Shown here: positions 1 through 6,771 of the stretch, one piece after another
Layout of the letters: every line of letters starts with the position of its first letter
Numbering within the stretch: the stretch's first letter is position 1
Assembly: GCA_003252145.1 (NCBI GenBank)
Contig: QKDJ01000094.1
Location: 1 to 7,950 of the forward strand
Length of the DNA stretch: 7,950 nt
Direction of reading: 5' to 3'
Source of the DNA: Azovibrio restrictus
GTDB lineage: Bacteria; Pseudomonadota; Gammaproteobacteria; Burkholderiales; Rhodocyclaceae
Notes under the pieces: model-generated
What the model was told of the DNA's origin: nothing
Databases searched by the model: none
The model's input: the letters and a program-made list of their open reading frames with translations, nothing else
Program-made: the position numbers and the translations under genes

Positions 1-78
1 GCTATCCGGGATGATGGAGGCACAACCACCCAACATCCCGGCCATCAGCAACACCAGCGGCAGGTGACGGGTACGCAT
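1..78 (-). CDS. bamB: BamB outer-membrane assembly lipoprotein, N-terminal fragment
   Basis: Only the first 26 codons are inside the window; the gene continues past base 1. The translation has two arginines near the start, a hydrophobic stretch (about residues 6-16) and a lipobox Leu-Gly-Gly-Cys ending at Cys19. This is a signal peptidase II lipoprotein signal. Residue +2 is Ala rather than Asp, consistent with sorting to the outer membrane. The identification as BamB (YfgL), the beta-propeller lipoprotein of the BAM complex that inserts outer-membrane proteins, rests on position: bamB follows hisS-yfgM in many proteobacteria. The propeller repeats themselves lie outside the window. The ATG shares one base with the yfgM stop (TGATG), and a strong Shine-Dalgarno lies 8 bases upstream. 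The lipoprotein call is firm; the gene name is inferred from synteny. Confidence 0.85.
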   Translation of the reverse strand, partial: MRTRHLPLVLLMAGMLGGCASIIPDS

Positions 79-716
79 CAGGCCCCACCTCCCAGAGCAT
101 CCAGCTTCTGACGCAGCAGTTGCAGGGGAGGACCGGCCTCGTTGGTCATGGCCTTCACGGCCTCTTCGTAGGCCGCCCGTGCTTCGGCAGGCTTGCCCTG
201 AGCCCCCAGCACATCGCCACGCATTTCGGCGAAGGCTGCAGCAAAGGATTCGGCAGGTTTGTCGCTCAAAGTCTTTAGGGCTTCGTCAAAGGCCTTTTCG
301 TCCAGCATCAGGCCCGCCAGACGCAAACGGGCGATATCCCGCAACTCGTCCTTGCCGTTCTCGGCCACCCAGGCCAGCTGGATACGGGCGGTCTTGGCAT
401 CCCCGGATTCGAAGGAGTGCTTGGCGGCCATCATGGCGCCCATGGGGGCGTAGGCGGAACCGCCAAACTTGGCCGTCAGCTCACCGCTCAAGGTTTTCAC
501 CTTCTGGGCATCGTTTTGCACCAGAGCCTGTTGCAGGGCACCGAACAGGGCACCAGCCTGGGCAGATTGTTGCCCCTGGTACCAGCCCCAACCCTGCCAA
601 GCCACCACAGCGGCAGCCAGGATGGCCACAACGCTAGTGATTCCGTTACCGTGCAGCTTCCACCAGGCTTTCAGATTGTCGATTTGTTCCTGTTCTTCTA
701 GATCGTAGACGGCCAT
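78..716 (-). CDS. yfgM: YfgM-family membrane-anchored TPR-like protein
   Basis: A 212-residue protein of the YfgM family (TPR-like domain, DUF2133). Residues 1-24 are a short acidic then basic cytoplasmic segment, residues about 26-44 form one membrane helix rich in Ala, Val and Trp, and the rest is an Ala-rich helical TPR-like domain. This predicts a type II inner-membrane protein with a periplasmic domain. In E. coli YfgM binds the chaperone PpiD near the Sec translocon and modulates the Rcs stress response; a similar envelope-chaperone role here is inferred. The frame is open for 13 more codons upstream, but those lie inside hisS. The ATG at 716 gives the family-typical N-terminus (Ala-Val-Tyr-Asp-Leu-Glu-Glu-Gln-Glu) and has GAGGAAG a few bases upstream. 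It starts one base after the hisS stop and overlaps the bamB start by one base. Confidence 0.92.
   Translation of the reverse strand: MAVYDLEEQEQIDNLKAWWKLHGNGITSVVAILAAAVVAWQGWGWYQGQQSAQAGALFGALQQALVQNDAQKVKTLSGELTAKFGGSAYAPMGAMMAAKHSFESGDAKTARIQLAWVAENGKDELRDIARLRLAGLMLDEKAFDEALKTLSDKPAESFAAAFAEMRGDVLGAQGKPAEARAAYEEAVKAMTNEAGPPLQLLRQKLDALGGGA
87..92 (-). promoter_or_regulatory. Shine-Dalgarno sequence of bamB
   Basis: On the minus strand this reads GGAGGT, a near-perfect anti-16S match, 8 bases before the bamB ATG at 78. It lies inside the last codons of yfgM (the Leu-Gly-Gly-Gly-Ala end). It supports the overlapping start and suggests bamB can be initiated efficiently on its own as well as by coupling. 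Confidence 0.75.
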
Positions 717-717
717 G

Positions 718-2010
718 TCAGGCTTCCTCTTCTTGGGTATCCAGCAATTGGTCAATGATGGTTTCGGCCAGATTTTCGGCCTTCAGGCGCTGTTGCGCCA
801 CGCCCTCATCCCGCAGGGCCTTGAGTTGTACTTCACCGGCAGCGGCTTCGTCGTCGCCGATCACCACGGCAAAAATGGCACCGGAAGCATCCGCCTTCTT
901 CATCTGGGACTTGAAGCTGCCCCCGCCGCAGTGGAGGATCACGTCGATGCCGTTGTCCCGCAGTCCCTCGGCCACACGGAAAGCCAGTCGTGCTGCGGCA
1001 TCTCCCTGGTGCACTACATACACATCGGTGCCCTTGGGCGCCGGCTCGCCGCCGGACTCCTTGATCAGGGCGATCAGACGCTCGACCCCCATGGCGAAGC
1101 CACAGGCAGGAGTGGCCTTGCCACCCAATTGGCCGACGAGGCCATCGTAGCGACCACCGGCGCAAACGGTGCCCTGGGCCCCCAGCTTGTCGGTGACCCA
1201 CTCGAACACGGTGAGGTTGTAGTAATCCAGACCCCGCACCAGGCGTGGGTTGATCTCGAAGGGAATGCCCGCATCCTTCAAAATCTGCTGCACCCCGTTG
1301 AAATGGGCCAAAGACTCCTCGCCCAGATAGTCGATCAACTTGGGAGCGCCGGCACACATCTCCTGCAGGGCAGGATTCTTGGTATCCAGGATGCGCAGGG
1401 GATTGGTGTGCAGGCGGCGCTTGGCGTCCTCGTCCAGGATGTCCTGGAACTGCTCCAGATAGGCGATCAGGTCGGCCCGATGCCGGGCCCGTTCCTCGGG
1501 CTGACCCAGGCTGTTCAATTGCAGCTTGATGTCGTCCAGACCCAGGTCACCCCAGAGCCGGGCGATCATCAGAATCTGCTCCGCATCCACATCGGGACCG
1601 GAAAAACCGAAGGCTTCCACGCCGATCTGGTGGAACTGGCGGTAACGCCCCTTTTGGGGCCGCTCGTGGCGGAACATGGGGCCCATGTAATAGAGCCGCT
1701 GGGCCACCTGATTGGCCAGACCATGCTGGATCACTGCCCGCACGCAGCCGGCCGTACCTTCAGGACGCAGGGTTAGTTGTTCCCCGTTAAGGCTGTCCTC
1801 GAAGGAATACATTTCCTTCTCGACGATGTCGGTGACCTCACCGATGGCTCGCTTGAATAGAGGGGTGGGCTCCACGATGGGCATGCGGATAGGCTTGTAG
1901 CCATAGCTCTTGAGGCGGTCGGAAACAGCCTCTTCGAACAATTCCCAGAATTCGGCTTCGGCGGGCAGGATGTCATTCATCCCCCGGATGGACTGCAGGT
2001 TCTGACTCAT
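718..2010 (-). CDS. hisS: Histidyl-tRNA synthetase
   Basis: A class II aminoacyl-tRNA synthetase that charges tRNA-His with histidine using ATP, active as a cytoplasmic homodimer. At 430 residues it has the normal bacterial length. The catalytic core carries an LRPEGTAG segment (81-88), motif 2 with [16 protein letters not shown] (113-128), the two histidine-specific signatures LVRGLDYY (257-264) and AGGRYDGL (284-291), and motif 3 GFAMGVERL (304-312). The anticodon-binding domain follows from about residue 328. All expected landmarks are present and nothing is truncated, so this is the true synthetase and not the HisZ paralogue, which lacks the intact histidine signatures. The ATG overlaps the ispG stop by four bases (ATGA). 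The Lys codons at the end of ispG give a purine-rich but weak ribosome-binding site, so coupled translation is likely. Confidence 0.98.
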   Translation of the reverse strand: MSQNLQSIRGMNDILPAEAEFWELFEEAVSDRLKSYGYKPIRMPIVEPTPLFKRAIGEVTDIVEKEMYSFEDSLNGEQLTLRPEGTAGCVRAVIQHGLANQVAQRLYYMGPMFRHERPQKGRYRQFHQIGVEAFGFSGPDVDAEQILMIARLWGDLGLDDIKLQLNSLGQPEERARHRADLIAYLEQFQDILDEDAKRRLHTNPLRILDTKNPALQEMCAGAPKLIDYLGEESLAHFNGVQQILKDAGIPFEINPRLVRGLDYYNLTVFEWVTDKLGAQGTVCAGGRYDGLVGQLGGKATPACGFAMGVERLIALIKESGGEPAPKGTDVYVVHQGDAAARLAFRVAEGLRDNGIDVILHCGGGSFKSQMKKADASGAIFAVVIGDDEAAAGEVQLKALRDEGVAQQRLKAENLAETIIDQLLDTQEEEA

Positions 2011-3245
2011 TTAACTTTCTTCGGGTACTTGCGGGCCACATAGGCCTCGATAATCTGAATGAATTCGGCGCCGATCTTCTCGCCCTTCAGGGTGACGGTC
2101 TTCTCCCCGTCCTCATAGACCGGTGCGGACGGCGCCTCACCAGTGCCAGGCAGAGAAATGCCGATATTGGCGTGCTTGGACTCGCCAGGACCATTGACCA
2201 CGCAGCCCATCACGGCGAGGGTCATGTTTTCCACCCCATCGTGGATTTCACGCCACTCGGGCATGCGGGTACGCACATGGTCCTGCACATCCCGGGCCAG
2301 TTCCTGGAAGAAACTGGAAGTGGTGCGGCCACAGCCGGGGCAAGCCACCACCTGGGGGGTAAAGGCCCGCAGCCCCATGGTCTGGAGAATTTCCTGGGCG
2401 ACGATCACTTCCTGGGTGCGGGAGCCACCAGGTTCCGGGGTCAGGGAAATACGGATGGTGTCGCCGATACCCTGCTGGAGCAACACCGCTAGGGCCGCCG
2501 TGGACGCCACGATGCCCTTGGAACCCATGCCCGCTTCGGTAAGACCCAGGTGCAGGGCATAGTTGGAACGCGCCGCCAGTTCCTGATAAATGGCGATCAG
2601 GTCCTGCACGCTGGACACCTTGCAGGAGAGGATGATGCGCTCCCCGGCCAAACCCAGAGATTCGGCCTGGGCGGCGGACTCCAGGGCCGAAGTGACCATG
2701 GCCTCGCGCATCATGGCGGTGGTATCCAGGGGCTCGGGCCGGCGGCTGTTCTCGTCCATGATCCGGGCCAGCACCGATTGATCCAGGCTGCCCCAGTTCA
2801 CGCCGATGCGCACCGGCTTTTCGTAGCGGCAGGCCAGCTCGATCATGGCGGCAAACTGCTCGTCCTTCTTTTTGCCGAAGCCCACGTTGCCCGGGTTGAT
2901 CCGGTATTTGGCCAGGGCCTCGGCACAGGCCGGGTGCTCGGTCAGGAGCCGGTGACCGTTGTAATGGAAATCACCGATCAGGGGCACGTTGCAGCCCATA
3001 CGATCCAGGTGCTCGCGGATCTTGGGCACGGCCGCAGCGGCTTCCGGCGTATTCACGGTGATGCGCACCAGCTCGGAACCGGCCCGGTTCAACTCGGCAC
3101 ACTGGATGGCCGTCCCCAGGTAATCCGCCGTATCCGTATTGGTCATGGACTGGATCACCACGGGGGCCTTACCCCCCAGGGTCACATGCCCCACCTGACA
3201 GGAACGGGTTGCCGGCTGACCCGGCAGCTTGCCACAAATACTCAT
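2007..3245 (-). CDS. ispG: 4-hydroxy-3-methylbut-2-en-1-yl diphosphate synthase (IspG/GcpE)
   Basis: The penultimate enzyme of the MEP isoprenoid pathway. It reduces the cyclic diphosphate MEcPP to HMBPP with electrons from ferredoxin or flavodoxin through a [4Fe-4S] cluster. The product is 412 residues. The N-terminal TIM barrel begins with [19 protein letters not shown] (21-39) and includes GDFHYNGH (91-98). The cluster ligands are Cys302 and Cys305 (ACPGCGRT), Cys348 ([11 protein letters not shown]) and Glu355. The spacing Cys305 to Cys348 is 43 residues, against 32 in E. coli IspG as I recall it; this longer form is typical of Betaproteobacteria. The ATG at 3245 lies 9 bases after the rodZ stop with a modest AAGAAG site before it. 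The stop overlaps the hisS start. The pathway supplies undecaprenyl phosphate for the wall and quinone side chains. Confidence 0.98.
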   Translation of the reverse strand: MSICGKLPGQPATRSCQVGHVTLGGKAPVVIQSMTNTDTADYLGTAIQCAELNRAGSELVRITVNTPEAAAAVPKIREHLDRMGCNVPLIGDFHYNGHRLLTEHPACAEALAKYRINPGNVGFGKKKDEQFAAMIELACRYEKPVRIGVNWGSLDQSVLARIMDENSRRPEPLDTTAMMREAMVTSALESAAQAESLGLAGERIILSCKVSSVQDLIAIYQELAARSNYALHLGLTEAGMGSKGIVASTAALAVLLQQGIGDTIRISLTPEPGGSRTQEVIVAQEILQTMGLRAFTPQVVACPGCGRTTSSFFQELARDVQDHVRTRMPEWREIHDGVENMTLAVMGCVVNGPGESKHANIGISLPGTGEAPSAPVYEDGEKTVTLKGEKIGAEFIQIIEAYVARKYPKKVK

Positions 3246-3254
3246 GAATTCTTC

Positions 3255-4289
3255 TTAGGGAAGGGTCAGACGAGCCACGTCGCTCTCGGCATTGGGCTGC
3301 AAGGTCACCGGCTGCCCCTTGTATTTCAGCTGGACACCAGAAGCATTACCCAGGACCAGGGAGAAAGGCGGCATACCGGAAAGCTCTTTCACCGTACCGG
3401 CCGGGTACAGGCGGGAAGCCACCACATTGCCGTCCTTATCCTTGATTTCCACCCAGGAGTCCTTGGCGAAGCTCAGTTCCATCAGTGCGGAACCCACTGG
3501 AAGCGCCGCAGGAGGTGCAGATACCGCGGGTGTCGCGACTACCGGTGTGGGAGCTGGGGGAATGGGAGCGATGGGGGCTGCAGGAGCAGGAACAGCTACC
3601 GTAGCCTGTGCAGGAGCGACGACAGGCGGCGTCATAACCACAGGAGTCACTGGCACGCTGTTAGCAACAGGATTGCCCCCCGTTTCGTTTTGCTCAGTAG
3701 CACTCCCGCTTTCCACGGAAGGCGCCCCATTGCCCTGGGTTTCAGAGGGCGGGAAAACCGGCTCATTAGGCGCCGGCTGAGGTGCAACAGCGACAGTCAC
3801 CGTTTCTGGTGCCTGGGGATGCAGCCAGAATTGATCCGGCAGGAAGAAATAGGCTCCGATGGCCCCACCAACCAAGAGTAGCCCGGCAATTACCATCACC
3901 AAATCCCGATTCAAGCCCTTACCTTGTTCAGGCATAGCCACATGAGTAGAAGCTGGCAAATCCAGGCCTGGATCAGACAATTGACTGACTCCGTCCAACA
4001 GCTCCAGCAGCTCCCCGGAATCCAGACTCACCGCGCGTGCATAGTTCCGCACAAAGCCTCGCACGAAGGTTTTACCCGGCAGCAGGGAAAGATTACCCTG
4101 CTCTATAGCTTCTACCTGGCGCTCACCCAGACGCAATAGGCGTGCAACTTCAGCCACTTCCAGACCAGTACACTCTCGGGCCTGACGAAGGCGCTTACCC
4201 ACCACCACCATGGGATCAGTTGGAGTCCTTTTTTCCTGTTCAGGTAATTCTTGTTCCGAGGCCGTACCCTTTACTGCCATATCCGTCAT
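3255..4289 (-). CDS. rodZ: RodZ, cytoskeletal cell-shape protein
   Basis: A 344-residue bitopic membrane protein with classic RodZ architecture. A cytoplasmic helix-turn-helix domain spans about residues 27-98 (GKRLRQARE, then LPGKTFVRGFVRNYA at 70-84). One membrane helix lies at about 128-149 (DLVMVIAGLLLVGGAIGAYF). A long periplasmic linker rich in Pro, Ala, Val and Thr follows (about 151-268). The C-terminal DUF4115 beta domain is at about 268-344 (ELSFAKDSWVEIKDKDGN). In E. coli RodZ binds MreB through the HTH domain and links the actin-like filament to the elongasome; it does not act mainly as a DNA-binding regulator. The ATG at 4289 overlaps the pilF stop by four bases (ATGA) and has AAGGGG 8 bases upstream; Met4 at 4280 is a possible alternative start. 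The linker is low-complexity and probably variable in length between species. Confidence 0.95.
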   Translation of the reverse strand: MTDMAVKGTASEQELPEQEKRTPTDPMVVVGKRLRQARECTGLEVAEVARLLRLGERQVEAIEQGNLSLLPGKTFVRGFVRNYARAVSLDSGELLELLDGVSQLSDPGLDLPASTHVAMPEQGKGLNRDLVMVIAGLLLVGGAIGAYFFLPDQFWLHPQAPETVTVAVAPQPAPNEPVFPPSETQGNGAPSVESGSATEQNETGGNPVANSVPVTPVVMTPPVVAPAQATVAVPAPAAPIAPIPPAPTPVVATPAVSAPPAALPVGSALMELSFAKDSWVEIKDKDGNVVASRLYPAGTVKELSGMPPFSLVLGNASGVQLKYKGQPVTLQPNAESDVARLTLP

Positions 4290-5065
4290 TCGTAATTCCC
4301 CTTGAGGAACTCCTGATATTCAGGAGAGGTGGGATAAAGGCGGCGAAGCTGGGCCAGCATGCTTTCCTCTTCCGCCTTGTTCCCCAGCTTATGCTCCACG
4401 CGCACCCCCAACCACAAAGCCTCAGGCGGTAGTCGAGTGATCATTTTCGTCACCTCAAGCAGGCGATTCCTTGCTTCGATCATTGAGCCTTCTTTGTAGG
4501 CCACTTTAGCCAGCTGAAGGTGCGCCATGGCACCTCCATCCCGGGACAAGCGCAAAGCATGATTCAGATAGGTTCTTGCCCCTTCCAAATCACCAGACTT
4601 GAGTGCGCAAGTACCCGCGTTGGTATAGGCCCGCTCAGGAGTCATATAAAGCGGATTTTTCACCGCATTTAGGAAATAGGCGACGTACTCCCGGGCCCGA
4701 TCCTGCTGGCACAGATACCAGCCGTAATTGTTATTGATATCTGGATCACCTGGAGCCAGACTCATTGCCTTCTTAAAATCTGACTCAGCTGAAGTGAAGT
4801 CCCTCAGCGCTGCATTAACCAAACCCCGGACACTGTAGGCCGAGGCGTAGCTGGAATCCGACTCAATAGCAATTTTGGCCTCCTCTAGAGCAACAGCCAT
4901 ATTGCCATCTTGGAAATACATGGCACCTAATTCAGTATGCAGACGTGCCCGGGTTCTCGCATCCGTAGCCACCTGGTTGGTATGGGTTGATTCCGGCACC
5001 ACGACCTGGGCCAGGGCTGACAGGGTCCAACCTGCAGCAAGCAGTGCTAAGGCCAATCGTTTCAA
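4286..5065 (-). CDS. pilW: PilF/PilW-type TPR protein for type IV pilus biogenesis, TTG start
   Basis: A 259-residue exported protein with about six TPR repeats (roughly 40-73, 74-107, 108-141, 145-176, 178-210, 213-247). It carries the family block [13 protein letters not shown] (111-123), then NAVKNPLY (133-140) and [17 protein letters not shown] (144-160). The homologue is called PilF in Pseudomonas and PilW in Neisseria; in Pseudomonas it is the pilotin needed for PilQ secretin multimers in the outer membrane. The start is TTG, overlapping the rlmN stop (TTGA), with GGAGGAG five bases upstream and no better in-frame start. The first 20 residues are a clean Sec signal with probable cleavage after Ala-Leu-Ala (19/20). 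No cysteine is present near it, so unlike the lipidated homologues this protein looks soluble and periplasmic. The family call is firm; the pilotin function is inferred. The G+C content is visibly lower than in its neighbours. Confidence 0.93.
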   Translation of the reverse strand: MKRLALALLAAGWTLSALAQVVVPESTHTNQVATDARTRARLHTELGAMYFQDGNMAVALEEAKIAIESDSSYASAYSVRGLVNAALRDFTSAESDFKKAMSLAPGDPDINNNYGWYLCQQDRAREYVAYFLNAVKNPLYMTPERAYTNAGTCALKSGDLEGARTYLNHALRLSRDGGAMAHLQLAKVAYKEGSMIEARNRLLEVTKMITRLPPEALWLGVRVEHKLGNKAEEESMLAQLRRLYPTSPEYQEFLKGNYE

Positions 5066-6150
5066 GGCTTCTCCTCCAACATGATGGTCCGCTGTCCGGT
5101 ACGTTTTGTCTTGTCGAGCACCTGCCCGGCCAACTGCCCGCAGGCGGCATCGATATCATCTCCCCGGGTCTTGCGGGTGGTGGTCACAATACCGGCCCCC
5201 ATCAGAACGTCCGCAAACTTGCGGATGCGCTCGGTCCCGGAACGGCGATAGGGCGAGCCCGGAAAGGGGTTGAAAGGAATCAGATTAAACTTGCAGGGCA
5301 CATGACGCGTCAAGGACAACAGCTCCCTGGCGTCATAATCATGATCATTGATCCCATCCAGCATCACGTATTCGAACGTCACAAAATCCCGGGGAGCTTT
5401 ATCCAGATAGCGGCGACAGGCTGCCATCAGTTCGGACAGGGGGTATTTCTGGTTGATGGGCACCAGTTCATCCCGCAGCTTGTCATTGGGTGCGTGCAGG
5501 GAAACCGCCAGAGCTACCGGGCATTCGTCCCGCAGACGATCCATAACGGGCACCAGACCCGAGGTGGACATGGTCACCCGCCGCCGGGAAAGACCATAAC
5601 AGTTGTCGTCCAGCATCAACTTCAAGGCGGCTACTGCATTGTCGAAATTGGCCAGGGGTTCCCCCATGCCCATCAACACCACATTGGAAATGATGCGCTC
5701 ACCCTTGGGGTCCCGCCCCAGGGCTTTGTTGACCTGCCACAGCTGGCCAATGATCTCAGCCACGGTGAGGTTGCGATTGAAGCCCTGCTTGCCGGTGGAG
5801 CAGAAGGAACAGTCCAGGGCACAACCGGCCTGGGTTGAGATGCAGAGCGTGCCCCGATCATCTTCGGGGATGAATACGGTTTCCACCGCATTGCCGTTGC
5901 CTACATCAAAAAGAAACTTGCGCGTGCCATCGTCGGACAACTTGTCGGACACAATGGCCGGAGGAATTACAGCCGCCTCGGCCTTGAGTTTTTCCCTCAG
6001 GCTTTTGGCGATATCCGTCATGGCATCGAAATCAGCAGCTCCGAAGCGATGCATCCAGCGCAGGACCTGAGTGGCGCGAAAGGGCTTTTCGCCCCTGGCG
6101 GCAAACCAGGCGGTCATCTGGGCGGGATCAAGATCGAGGAGATTCTGCAT
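5062..6150 (-). CDS. rlmN: Dual-specificity RNA methyltransferase RlmN (radical SAM)
   Basis: RlmN methylates C2 of adenine 2503 in 23S rRNA and adenine 37 in a subset of tRNAs, using S-adenosylmethionine and a [4Fe-4S] cluster, which improves translational fidelity. From the ATG it is 362 residues. The radical SAM motif CALDCSFC supplies Cys110, Cys114 and Cys117. The two mechanistic cysteines are also seen: Cys103 in [10 protein letters not shown] and Cys337 in DIDAACGQL, the equivalent of the methyl-carrying Cys355 of E. coli. Other family blocks are [28 protein letters not shown] and [16 protein letters not shown] codon precedes the ATG directly; I chose the ATG at 6150 because it matches the usual N-terminus. 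The ribosome-binding site is weak (GGAA ten bases upstream). The stop overlaps the pilF start by four bases. Confidence 0.98.
   Translation of the reverse strand: MQNLLDLDPAQMTAWFAARGEKPFRATQVLRWMHRFGAADFDAMTDIAKSLREKLKAEAAVIPPAIVSDKLSDDGTRKFLFDVGNGNAVETVFIPEDDRGTLCISTQAGCALDCSFCSTGKQGFNRNLTVAEIIGQLWQVNKALGRDPKGERIISNVVLMGMGEPLANFDNAVAALKLMLDDNCYGLSRRRVTMSTSGLVPVMDRLRDECPVALAVSLHAPNDKLRDELVPINQKYPLSELMAACRRYLDKAPRDFVTFEYVMLDGINDHDYDARELLSLTRHVPCKFNLIPFNPFPGSPYRRSGTERIRKFADVLMGAGIVTTTRKTRGDDIDAACGQLAGQVLDKTKRTGQRTIMLEEKP
5071..5077 (-). promoter_or_regulatory. Shine-Dalgarno fixing the TTG start of pilF/pilW
   Basis: On the minus strand this reads GGAGGAG, five bases (AAGCC) before the TTG at 5065. 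It is encoded in the final Leu-Glu-Glu-Lys codons of rlmN. This placement, the immediate signal-peptide translation and the lack of another in-frame start upstream make the TTG the most likely initiation codon. Confidence 0.8.
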
Positions 6151-6169
6151 CAAGGGATGTTTCCGGATG

Positions 6170-6210
6170 AAAAGCAGAAAGCCGGGAGACGGGGCTCCAC
6201 GGCTTCCTGC
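6170..6210 (-). terminator. Terminator-like hairpin between ndk and rlmN
   Basis: On the minus strand an 11-base arm GCAGGAAGCCG (6210-6200) pairs with CGGCTTTCTGC (6184-6174) with one G-T wobble. After a single bulged base the stem continues as GGAG/CTCC around a six-base loop (CCCGT-type, 6194-6189). Four T residues follow (6173-6170). The stem is strong and the T-tract short, so partial termination after ndk is more likely than complete termination. It ends only 19 bases before the rlmN ATG. Confidence 0.7.
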
Positions 6211-6225
6211 AAGTAACGAGGCGAA

Positions 6226-6654
6226 TTAACGGCCAGCGTAGACGTTCATGCCAGGGAAGAAGAAGGAAACTTCCACAGCAGCGGTATCGGCACCGTCGGA
6301 ACCATGCACGGCGTTGGCATCGATGGATTCAGCGAAGTCAGCACGGATGGTGCCCTTGTCGGCCTTCTTGGGATCGGTAGCGCCCATCAGCTCGCGGTTC
6401 TTGGCGATGGCGCCTTCACCTTCGAGCACCTGGATCATCACGGGGCCGGAGATCATGAATTCCACCAGATCCTTGAAGAAGGGGCGTTCCTTGTGCACTG
6501 CGTAGAACTGACCAGCTTCCTGGGGGGACAGCCAGACCATCTTGGAAGCGATGACCTTCAGGCCAGCGTTTTCAAAACGGGAGTAGATCTGGCCGATCAC
6601 GTTCTTCTTGACGGCGTCGGGTTTGATGATGGACAGGGTGCGCTCAATAGCCAT
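6226..6654 (-). CDS. ndk: Nucleoside diphosphate kinase
   Basis: It transfers the terminal phosphate of ATP to other (deoxy)nucleoside diphosphates by a ping-pong mechanism, balancing cellular NTP and dNTP pools. At 142 residues it has the usual length. The phosphorylated catalytic residue is His117 in the signature NAVHGSDG (114-121). The usual nucleotide and phosphate contacts are present: Lys11, Tyr51, Arg87, Thr93, Arg104 and Asn114. The frame is open 28 codons further upstream, but that extension reads through the dctM terminator and the ndk promoter. The ATG at 6654 gives the canonical Met-Ala-Ile-Glu-Arg-Thr-Leu start, with GGAG six bases before it. It has its own promoter and is followed by a hairpin, so it is at least partly a separate transcription unit from the rlmN cluster. 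Confidence 0.98.
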   Translation of the reverse strand: MAIERTLSIIKPDAVKKNVIGQIYSRFENAGLKVIASKMVWLSPQEAGQFYAVHKERPFFKDLVEFMISGPVMIQVLEGEGAIAKNRELMGATDPKKADKGTIRADFAESIDANAVHGSDGADTAAVEVSFFFPGMNVYAGR

Positions 6655-6692
6655 GGAATGCTCCGAAAAAGCTAAGGGTTTAAAAGGATGAG

Positions 6693-6701
6693 ATTTTAGC
6701 A
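6693..6701 (-). promoter_or_regulatory. Probable ndk promoter, extended -10
   Basis: On the minus strand the sequence TGC-TAAAAT matches an extended -10 element (TGn followed by a five-of-six match to TATAAT). It lies about 38 bases upstream of the ndk ATG, predicting a leader of about 30 bases. No good -35 hexamer is seen at 16-18 bases; that position falls in the GC-rich stem and T-tract of the dctM terminator. Extended -10 promoters can work without a -35. This is the only promoter-like element I can point to before ndk. Confidence 0.5.
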
Positions 6702-6708
6702 GACTGGC

Positions 6709-6736
6709 AAAAAAACGCCCCGGGCAAAGCCGGGGC
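6709..6736 (-). terminator. Intrinsic terminator of the TRAP transporter gene
   Basis: On the minus strand GCCCCGG (6736-6730) and CCGGGGC (6723-6717) form a seven-base all-GC stem around the loop CTTTGC. One G and seven T residues follow (6715-6709). It lies 36 bases after the dctM stop and is a textbook Rho-independent terminator, separating the transporter from the ndk unit. Confidence 0.92.
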
Positions 6737-6771
6737 AAATTGACGACTGAACAAGGTCAGAGGGAAATGCC

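Noticed and set aside
717..755. A 13-residue N-terminal extension of YfgM
   Set aside because: It lies inside the end of hisS and does not resemble the family. The ATG at 716 has a good Shine-Dalgarno and the expected N-terminus.
715..1776. A 353-codon open frame on the plus strand opposite hisS
   Set aside because: hisS is unambiguous with all motifs intact. The antisense product resembles no family I know and looks like a frame shadow of synonymous-position bias.
2550..3881. A 443-codon open frame on the plus strand opposite ispG and rodZ
   Set aside because: It lies antisense to two certain genes, crosses their junction, and its translation is a low-complexity mix rich in Gly, His and Arg without a recognisable domain. 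Long antisense frames are expected in GC-rich coding DNA.
4987..5838. A 283-codon open frame on the plus strand opposite rlmN and the pilF start
   Set aside because: It is antisense to rlmN with its radical SAM motif, has no credible ribosome-binding site that I can see, and is rich in Gly, His and Gln in the manner of a shadow frame.
5954..6150. A possible frameshift or domain loss at the RlmN N-terminus
   Set aside because: The N-terminal helical domain reads continuously from the ATG ([20 protein letters not shown] and onward) and the length of 362 residues is normal for the family.
6655..6738. A 28-residue N-terminal extension of NDK
   Set aside because: The extension is read from the dctM terminator and the ndk promoter. 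The shorter form starts at the canonical residue and has a well-placed GGAG.
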